Shown: piece after piece, positions 7,146 through 12,062 of the stretch
Numbering within the stretch: the stretch's first letter is position 1
Layout of the letters: each line of letters starts with the position of its first letter
NCBI GenBank assembly: GCA_949487015.1
Contig: CATAQZ010000065.1
Coordinates: 1 to 12,062, forward strand
Source of the DNA: Flavobacteriales bacterium UBA4585
Lineage (GTDB): Bacteria; Bacteroidota; Bacteroidia; Flavobacteriales; Schleiferiaceae
DNA length: 12,062 bases
Reading direction: 5' to 3'
Notes under the pieces: model-generated
Databases searched by the model: none
What the model was told of the DNA's origin: nothing
Seen by the model: the letters and a program-made list of their open reading frames with translations, nothing else
Position numbers and translations under genes: made by a program

Positions 7146-7488
7146 ATTTACTGATCGTTTCTAGTACGGTATACACAACAATGAACAGAAAAAAGATCCA
7201 CATAGCGATGGCCACTCGCCCCCAAGGAATGGATTTCCCTTGTTCTAATACATCTACAATGCGATCCTCCAGTTCGCCTAAACCAAGTGCTTCATGCTTT
7301 TCTTGTGACGGCTTTTGGTACTCTAGGATTTCAGGAGTGAGGTAATAACAATCCTCATCCTCTGCAAATTCCAACCAATCCTCTTTCAACACTATACTGT
7401 ACTCCTTTTCAAATGATTCTAACTCCTGTCGAGTTATAGCTCTCTCACCAAAAGCGCGTTGTAATTTTATAAGGACACTGTTATTCAT
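7144..7488 (-). CDS. Small acidic protein with a C-terminal membrane anchor, unknown function
   Basis: I do not recognise this 114-residue protein. Residues 1-90 are hydrophilic and rich in Glu and Asp, with a cluster FAEDEDCYYL at about 41-50 and no familiar motif. Residues 92-109 (VAIAMWIFFLFIVVYTVL) form one transmembrane helix followed by a five-residue tail. The protein is therefore tail-anchored, probably with the N-terminal part in the cytoplasm. There is no signal peptide. The ATG at 7488 is the only ATG in the N-terminal part, and no in-frame ATG or GTG occurs before an upstream stop near 7537. A near-consensus promoter lies almost on top of the start, and a terminator covers the stop, so this appears to be a monocistronic gene. 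It is convergent with efp. The matching transcription signals support a real gene despite the lack of homology evidence. Confidence 0.75.
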   Translation of the reverse strand: MNNSVLIKLQRAFGERAITRQELESFEKEYSIVLKEDWLEFAEDEDCYYLTPEILEYQKPSQEKHEALGLGELEDRIVDVLEQGKSIPWGRVAIAMWIFFLFIVVYTVLETISK

Positions 7489-7492
7489 GACG

Positions 7493-7520
7493 CAAATATA
7501 ATTCCAACGGAAGGATACAG
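7493..7520 (-). promoter_or_regulatory. Near-consensus promoter for the small membrane-protein gene
   Basis: Read on the minus strand, TATATTTG (7500 to 7493) matches the -7 consensus TAnnTTTG exactly. CTG at 7520-7518, 17 bases upstream, is one base off the TTG -33 element, with the same spacing as the efp promoter. Only 4 bases separate the -7 box from the ATG at 7488, so transcription would begin at or very near the start codon. Confidence 0.55.
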
Positions 7521-7574
7521 GTGACCATTTCGCAGATCAAAAAGACGCGAATTTTGCTCCATAATTTGAGGCAT

Positions 7575-7602
7575 AAAAAAACCCGCGCCTTTCAGCGCGG
7601 GT
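7575..7602 (-). terminator. Intrinsic terminator after the susC/susD operon
   Basis: A perfect 8-base-pair GC-rich stem, ACCCGCGC (7581-7588) and GCGCGGGT (7595-7602), surrounds a 6-base loop. Reading leftward it is followed by at least six T, from the A run at 7575-7580. It begins 28 bases past the susD-like stop codon. The opposite side has only three T, so termination should be stronger on the minus strand. It isolates the small gene downstream from susCD transcription. Confidence 0.88.
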
Positions 7603-7629
7603 TTCTTATGTATAGAATTCAGTTACGAA

Positions 7630-8973
7630 TTACATGTCCCACCATAAACGATAAGTTGACGTTGCGCCAAACTTCTCATCAGGGGTTGCGTCAATTGGCA
7701 TAGGAACATTATCGGCATTGTATAAATACTCACCCTCAGGATAAGGCAATCTACGTGGTATCGCGCTTAAGTTTGCATCAGCAGGAGCGCTAAGAGTAGG
7801 GAAACCCGTTCTTCTCCAGTCCGTCCAGGACTCCGTAAGAGTGAACATTGCGACATACTTTTCATTCATAATCAATTCAAGATCAGTCGTAGCTGAAAGC
7901 GAATCTACATATGTAGTAATGGATGCAGCATCAACGCCTAGCCAAGTCATGTGCGATTCAATTGCATCTTCTAATGAAGATCTCGCAGCAGTAGCATCAC
8001 CATTCATCATTTGAGCCTCCGCCTTAATGAAATGTAATTCATAAGGTGTTACAATTGGAAGAGGTGAAGTCGCTGCACCATAAACAGGAAGCGTTAAGCT
8101 ATCTGCAGAACGGTAAAGATCGATACGAGGGTCAGAAGATCCCTCCATCATGTCGTACATAGTTCCAAATTGCGAAATGTACCCAGCACGATCGATCACT
8201 GTAAATTGATACCAAGGATTCTGGTTCAATGCTGCGTCAAATCCGATTGTAGAATATGCACCTGCATTCAAAGCATCATCACAAGCAGCAATAACGTCAG
8301 CTGCATTATATAACGAAGTCTTACTCAAGTGATTTAGATAACGTGCTCTAAGCGCGTCAGCCATGGCCGACCAAGCAGCTAAGTCTCCGCCATGAATAAG
8401 GTCATCAGATCCTGGTGATAAAGTACTTGGAGATGCTAAATCTGCTTGTGCTTCATCGAGTAAAGTGAAGATACTCGTGTAAATATCTTCTTGCGAATCG
8501 AAAGCAGGCTTCATATTACCCGCACCTTGGAATGCTTCCGAATAAGGAATATCCCCAAAATGATCCGTTAGGATACCCAACGCTTTAGCAGTCATGACTT
8601 TCGCCACACCACTGTAGGCAGGAGCATCTTGTTCCTCGGCCATATCCATAATTAACTGCAAATCGTAAAGCGACCCTGCGTAAGAACCATTCCATGGTGT
8701 ATTGAAATCGCCTTCTCCGATTTGTGCATAACGGTTATGCGCCAAAGATTGGCGATCCGTTCCTGTCATTTGCTGCATGAAGATACTAGTCAAACGGGGT
8801 AAGACATCTCCTTGAAGCATTCCACATCCAGCCTGAGCCGAGGGCAGTAATACAGCCATCGTAACTTCAGAAGGACGGTTTTGGTCGAGCTTATATTCCT
8901 CTAACCAAGCGTCAGAACAAGCCGTGAAACCTATTGCGGCAACGGCTACTATTAATATTGATTTTATTTTCAT
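7630..8973 (-). CDS. SusD/RagB-like surface lipoprotein
   Basis: A 447-residue lipoprotein partner of the SusC-like channel. The N-terminus is a lipoprotein signal with the acylated cysteine at C19 (IGFTAC). The residues after it, SDAWLEE, are acidic and resemble the surface-export signals described for Flavobacterium lipoproteins, so surface exposure is likely. The fold is SusD-like; the segment HFGDIPYSEAFQG followed by PAFDSQEDIYTSIF is typical of the SusD-like_2 group, with TPR-like helices throughout. SusD proteins cap the SusC barrel and capture the ligand. Ligand identity cannot be deduced: no glycoside hydrolase, peptidase or sensor is encoded nearby. The ATG lies 13 bases after the susC stop, so the two are surely cotranscribed. 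The C-terminus YRLWWDM is complete and a terminator follows. Confidence 0.93.
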   Translation of the reverse strand: MKIKSILIVAVAAIGFTACSDAWLEEYKLDQNRPSEVTMAVLLPSAQAGCGMLQGDVLPRLTSIFMQQMTGTDRQSLAHNRYAQIGEGDFNTPWNGSYAGSLYDLQLIMDMAEEQDAPAYSGVAKVMTAKALGILTDHFGDIPYSEAFQGAGNMKPAFDSQEDIYTSIFTLLDEAQADLASPSTLSPGSDDLIHGGDLAAWSAMADALRARYLNHLSKTSLYNAADVIAACDDALNAGAYSTIGFDAALNQNPWYQFTVIDRAGYISQFGTMYDMMEGSSDPRIDLYRSADSLTLPVYGAATSPLPIVTPYELHFIKAEAQMMNGDATAARSSLEDAIESHMTWLGVDAASITTYVDSLSATTDLELIMNEKYVAMFTLTESWTDWRRTGFPTLSAPADANLSAIPRRLPYPEGEYLYNADNVPMPIDATPDEKFGATSTYRLWWDM

Positions 8974-8986
8974 AATACTATGATTT

Positions 8987-11900
8987 TTAGAGGTTAGCCT
9001 TCAAGTTGAAGATAACACCCATTGTATTAGGCATGTTGAAGTAATCTGCACCTTGACTATTAGTTGCTCCCGAAAGGTTAGTTTCTGGATCAACACCACG
9101 GTAAGCAGTGCTTAAGAATAAATTACGGCCACTAACACCAATTGACAAGCCTTTCAAAGCTGTTCCATCTAGTGCCTTTTTGTTGAATTGGTAATTCACA
9201 CCGATATTTCTTAAACGAACCCAACTTCCATCTTCAATAAATGGACGAGAAGCTCCTGTAAATCCAGATAGTGGACCTAAAGCATAAGAATCAATATCGT
9301 TAAGTACAGCCGTTGTGTTTGGCTGACCACTAATATCATTACCATCAGCATCGGTTGTTCCTGGAGCGTAAACTCCATTATTACCCATAACTACGTCTTC
9401 CCAAACGAATGTTTCGCCACGCTTCGTTCCATCTGGCATAACATCAGTATCGGCATGAGTACCAAAGTAATAAAGTGCTCCACGAGTACCATTCCAGATA
9501 TCACCGCCGCTACGAATATCCCAAAGCATATTAAAGCTCCAGTTCTTGTAAGTAGCAAGTGAAGTGATACCCATTAACCAATCTGGATTAGGATCACCAA
9601 CAACAACTTCAGTAGAACTATATACAGGGTATCCAGATGCATCAACGAGAGCATTACCAGCCTCGTCACGAGCCCAGTCATCTCCGTAAAGTGTTCCGTA
9701 TGCTTCTCCAGCAACAAGTCTTTGATTAGCTCCGAAGAACCCCCAAGGTAAATCAATAACATTTACACCTTCAGCCAATTCCTGAACAACATTTCTGTTA
9801 CGGGTAAAAGTCATTCCAGCATTCCATTTAAAATCGTTTGATTCCACTAGGGTTGCATTCAACATGGCCTCAACACCGGTATTCGTCATCGTACCTGCAT
9901 TTAAGAAAGTATTCGTAAAGCCTGATGAGCCTGCAACAGGTACAGCTACGATAATGTCTCTTGATTCACTCTGGTAAAGAGTTATGTCGGCAGATAATTT
10001 ATTATCAAAGAATTTAAGCTCTGCACCTATCTCGTTTGTCACCGTATATTCTGGACGTAGATTAGGGTTCCCCAAAATATCACTTTGAGTAAACCCAGTA
10101 GCTCCTTGATATGGGAAACTAATACCATTGATCCATCCTGATGTAACGCTTGCTTGATTAAAGTAAGTAGCATTCGACGCAAAAGGAGGCTCTGAACCCA
10201 CCTGAGCAGAAGAAATGCGCAGCTTAGCAAAGGATAATACATCGCTTTCAATATTGAGCGCTTCCGTCAATATCAAAGATAATGAAGCTGATGGATAAAT
10301 GATTGGAGTACTTACATCTCCAAATGTAGATGCTTGATCACGACGTGCAGTCAATGTTACGTAAGCCCAATCTTTGTAATCTATTTGAGCTTGCCCGTAA
10401 AATCCAGTCAATCTTCTTCCCGATACGCTTTCGAAAGCCTGCTGATTTTCAGCATTACTCATATTGTAGAAGTTCGGTAGAACCAAACCAGTACCATAGG
10501 TAGATACAGACTTGTAATCTCTTTGGTTAGAGTTGAAACCTACAAAAACGCTTGCGTTAAAATCTCCATCCAGACCTAAGTCGTAACGAGCTGTTAAATC
10601 ATGATTCTGTTCACGTACAGCATATGCTTCATCATAAATCGACCCTCCTGGGAAAGTGCGAGAATTTTGAGCAATAATCTGCTTTCTAACATCCGAGTAT
10701 TGATCAATACCATAACGGTAGCTGATTAACAAACCTTCAGCTGGAGACCAATCCCACTTCGAGTAACCAAACAAACGATTAACCTCATCCGTAAATGGGT
10801 TTTGATTAATAGTCCAATAAGGATTGTCATATCCACCACCTGCTCGGTAGTTTCTTTGTGTTCCGTCCGCATTTAAATATGCAGCCGGATCAGTAGGATC
10901 GTCAACTCCATTACTATTATCAAACGACGGAGGTGTACGTAAAAGACCAAGCATAAGTCCTGAAAGGTTAGAACCTTGCTGAACTCTGTAACCCGCTGAA
11001 TTAGTATATGCTAGAGACGTAGTTGCTTTCAGGTTTTCCGCTATTTGACTAGAACCTGTTAATCTCAAAGTAGTACGATCGAATCTATTCAATGGCACAA
11101 TTCCTTCGTCTCTTAAATTCGAAAGGGAGAAGTATACCGCGCTTTGTTTACCACCACCAGAAATAGTAACAGAATTATTCAAACGGCGCCCTCTTTGTAA
11201 AAAAGCAGTGTTGTCATAAGGACTAACGCCTCCTGGATTATTCGCTACAGTTGCTGAATCTTGAGTAATCATACCATTCGCATCATATGCTAAGTCAGCT
11301 AAAGCTGGACCCCATGAGAATGGGTTCGATGTTCCTCCAGCGTAGTCGCCAAAATAACCCTGCGAATATTTGTCTTGGGTTTGGGGCATTTTGTTTGCCT
11401 GAGTGATTTCAAGCGAACTATTCACATTGATCTGAAAACCTTGGTTATACGACCCTGTTTTAGTTGTAATTAAAATTACACCATTCGCACCGCGTGTACC
11501 ATAGAGTGCAGAAGCTGCACCACCCTTTAAAACGGTAACTGTTTCGATATCATCCGGGTTGATATCGATTGCTCTATTTGATAATGCCACACCATCACGC
11601 AAATCTTGAGTTCTGATTTGGCTGTTATCAATGGGAACGCCATCAACCACCATCAAAGGTTGGTTATCGTTAGAAGAAAATGTTGTATTCCCTCTAATCT
11701 TGATGTAAGATGCAGCACCCGCAGCGCCTGAAGAATTAGTGACCTGGACACCGCTCACTTTAGCGGAAAGACCACTCACAATATTACTTTCCCCAGATTC
11801 TTTAACTGAGGCGCCTTTGATTTCTTCAACACCGAAACCTAATGCCTTTTTTTCACGGGTAATACCACCCGCGGTCACAACCACTTCTTCCAGCTGTTCA

Positions 11901-12007
11901 AAAACATCTGGAGCGTCAACCGGTTGCTTCTCAGGTTCATTCTGGCCCCAGGAAGTAATTCCAAAAGCTAGAATGAAGACCCAAATTAAATTTAATTTGT
12001 TTTTCAT
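8987..12007 (-). CDS. SusC/RagA-type TonB-dependent outer-membrane transporter
   Basis: A 1006-residue outer-membrane channel that imports a SusD-captured ligand using TonB energy. Residues 1 to about 21 are a signal peptide (hydrophobic WVFILAFGITSWG). A TonB-box-like LEEVVVTA occurs at 39-46, immediately followed by the plug domain (about 50-187), with the family hallmarks IKIRGNTTF, PLMVVDGVPID, VTVLKGGAASALYG and GANGVILITTK. The rest is the beta-barrel, ending with the typical WVRLRNIGVNYQF and GRNLFLST segments. There is no carboxypeptidase-regulatory-like domain before the TonB box, which most SusC proteins carry, and no N-terminal signalling domain for an anti-sigma factor. The final residues NLKANL end in leucine instead of the usual aromatic residue. 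Substrate unknown. Confidence 0.94.
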   Translation of the reverse strand: MKNKLNLIWVFILAFGITSWGQNEPEKQPVDAPDVFEQLEEVVVTAGGITREKKALGFGVEEIKGASVKESGESNIVSGLSAKVSGVQVTNSSGAAGAASYIKIRGNTTFSSNDNQPLMVVDGVPIDNSQIRTQDLRDGVALSNRAIDINPDDIETVTVLKGGAASALYGTRGANGVILITTKTGSYNQGFQINVNSSLEITQANKMPQTQDKYSQGYFGDYAGGTSNPFSWGPALADLAYDANGMITQDSATVANNPGGVSPYDNTAFLQRGRRLNNSVTISGGGKQSAVYFSLSNLRDEGIVPLNRFDRTTLRLTGSSQIAENLKATTSLAYTNSAGYRVQQGSNLSGLMLGLLRTPPSFDNSNGVDDPTDPAAYLNADGTQRNYRAGGGYDNPYWTINQNPFTDEVNRLFGYSKWDWSPAEGLLISYRYGIDQYSDVRKQIIAQNSRTFPGGSIYDEAYAVREQNHDLTARYDLGLDGDFNASVFVGFNSNQRDYKSVSTYGTGLVLPNFYNMSNAENQQAFESVSGRRLTGFYGQAQIDYKDWAYVTLTARRDQASTFGDVSTPIIYPSASLSLILTEALNIESDVLSFAKLRISSAQVGSEPPFASNATYFNQASVTSGWINGISFPYQGATGFTQSDILGNPNLRPEYTVTNEIGAELKFFDNKLSADITLYQSESRDIIVAVPVAGSSGFTNTFLNAGTMTNTGVEAMLNATLVESNDFKWNAGMTFTRNRNVVQELAEGVNVIDLPWGFFGANQRLVAGEAYGTLYGDDWARDEAGNALVDASGYPVYSSTEVVVGDPNPDWLMGITSLATYKNWSFNMLWDIRSGGDIWNGTRGALYYFGTHADTDVMPDGTKRGETFVWEDVVMGNNGVYAPGTTDADGNDISGQPNTTAVLNDIDSYALGPLSGFTGASRPFIEDGSWVRLRNIGVNYQFNKKALDGTALKGLSIGVSGRNLFLSTAYRGVDPETNLSGATNSQGADYFNMPNTMGVIFNLKANL

Positions 12008-12024
12008 TGTACCTGTTTTTCTGT

Positions 12025-12032
12025 TAAACGTA
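12025..12032 (-). promoter_or_regulatory. Possible -7 element of the susC/susD operon
   Basis: On the minus strand, TACGTTTA fits TAnnTTTG except for the last base and ends 17 bases before the susC ATG, similar to the efp arrangement. No TTG-type -33 element is present at 17-19 bases further upstream, and the window ends at 12062, so the match is weak. No other feature is visible in 12008-12062. Confidence 0.3.
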
Positions 12033-12062
12033 TGTTAAGCAATCCTAAAATTGCGGTTTCTA

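Noticed and set aside
7521..7703. Plus-strand open frame spanning the susCD terminator
   Set aside because: It reads through the terminator hairpin and into the end of susD, with basic low-complexity sequence and no motif.
11739..12038. Plus-strand open frame opposite the start of susC
   Set aside because: It is antisense to the SusC signal peptide and plug region, is serine/threonine/proline-rich in the way antisense frames often are, and has no start signals.

Overview
The window reads as chromosome of a member of the Bacteroidota, most likely Flavobacteriales or a close relative. Four things point there: a PorX-type response regulator with a PglZ domain (a regulator tied to type IX secretion), a fused LpxC/FabZ gene, a SusC/SusD outer-membrane pair, and promoter-like sites of the Bacteroidota TAnnTTTG type instead of sigma-70 boxes with strong Shine-Dalgarno sequences. 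The genus cannot be fixed from the sequence alone.

Layout. Bases 1-1436 (minus strand) hold most of porX, which runs off the left edge. A 96-base divergent gap follows. From 1533 a plus-strand operon reads: HD-domain phosphohydrolase, lpxD, lpxC/fabZ, lpxA and a small stand-alone ABC ATPase. Its junctions are very tight: a 4-base ATGA overlap, then gaps of 3, 0 and 10 bases. A promoter-like site at 6483-6510 then starts efp (elongation factor P), which ends at a symmetric hairpin at 7116-7145. That hairpin is shared with a small convergent membrane-protein gene on the minus strand (7144-7488). The right-hand 4.4 kb is a minus-strand pair, susC-like (12007 to 8987) then susD-like (8973 to 7630), closed by a strong hairpin terminator at 7575-7602.

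How the genes fit together. LpxA, the LpxC domain and LpxD perform the first three steps of lipid A synthesis on UDP-GlcNAc. The FabZ domain dehydrates 3-hydroxyacyl-ACP, the same pool from which LpxA and LpxD draw, so the fusion puts both uses of that pool on one polypeptide. PorX faces this operon head to head. In organisms with type IX secretion some cargo is attached to LPS, so the neighbourhood makes sense physiologically, but coregulation is inference. The SusC/SusD pair is a separate nutrient-uptake unit with no enzyme or regulator in view to indicate its substrate.

No intergenic stretch exceeds 300 bases. I saw no tRNA, rRNA, CRISPR array, insertion sequence or phage gene. Most of the window is conserved housekeeping and envelope DNA. 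I do not see an undescribed multi-gene system. The points worth a second look are residue-level oddities (LpxA Met169, the ABC ATPase Q- and H-loops), a possible leaderless transcript at 7488, and a SusC without the usual N-terminal extension.
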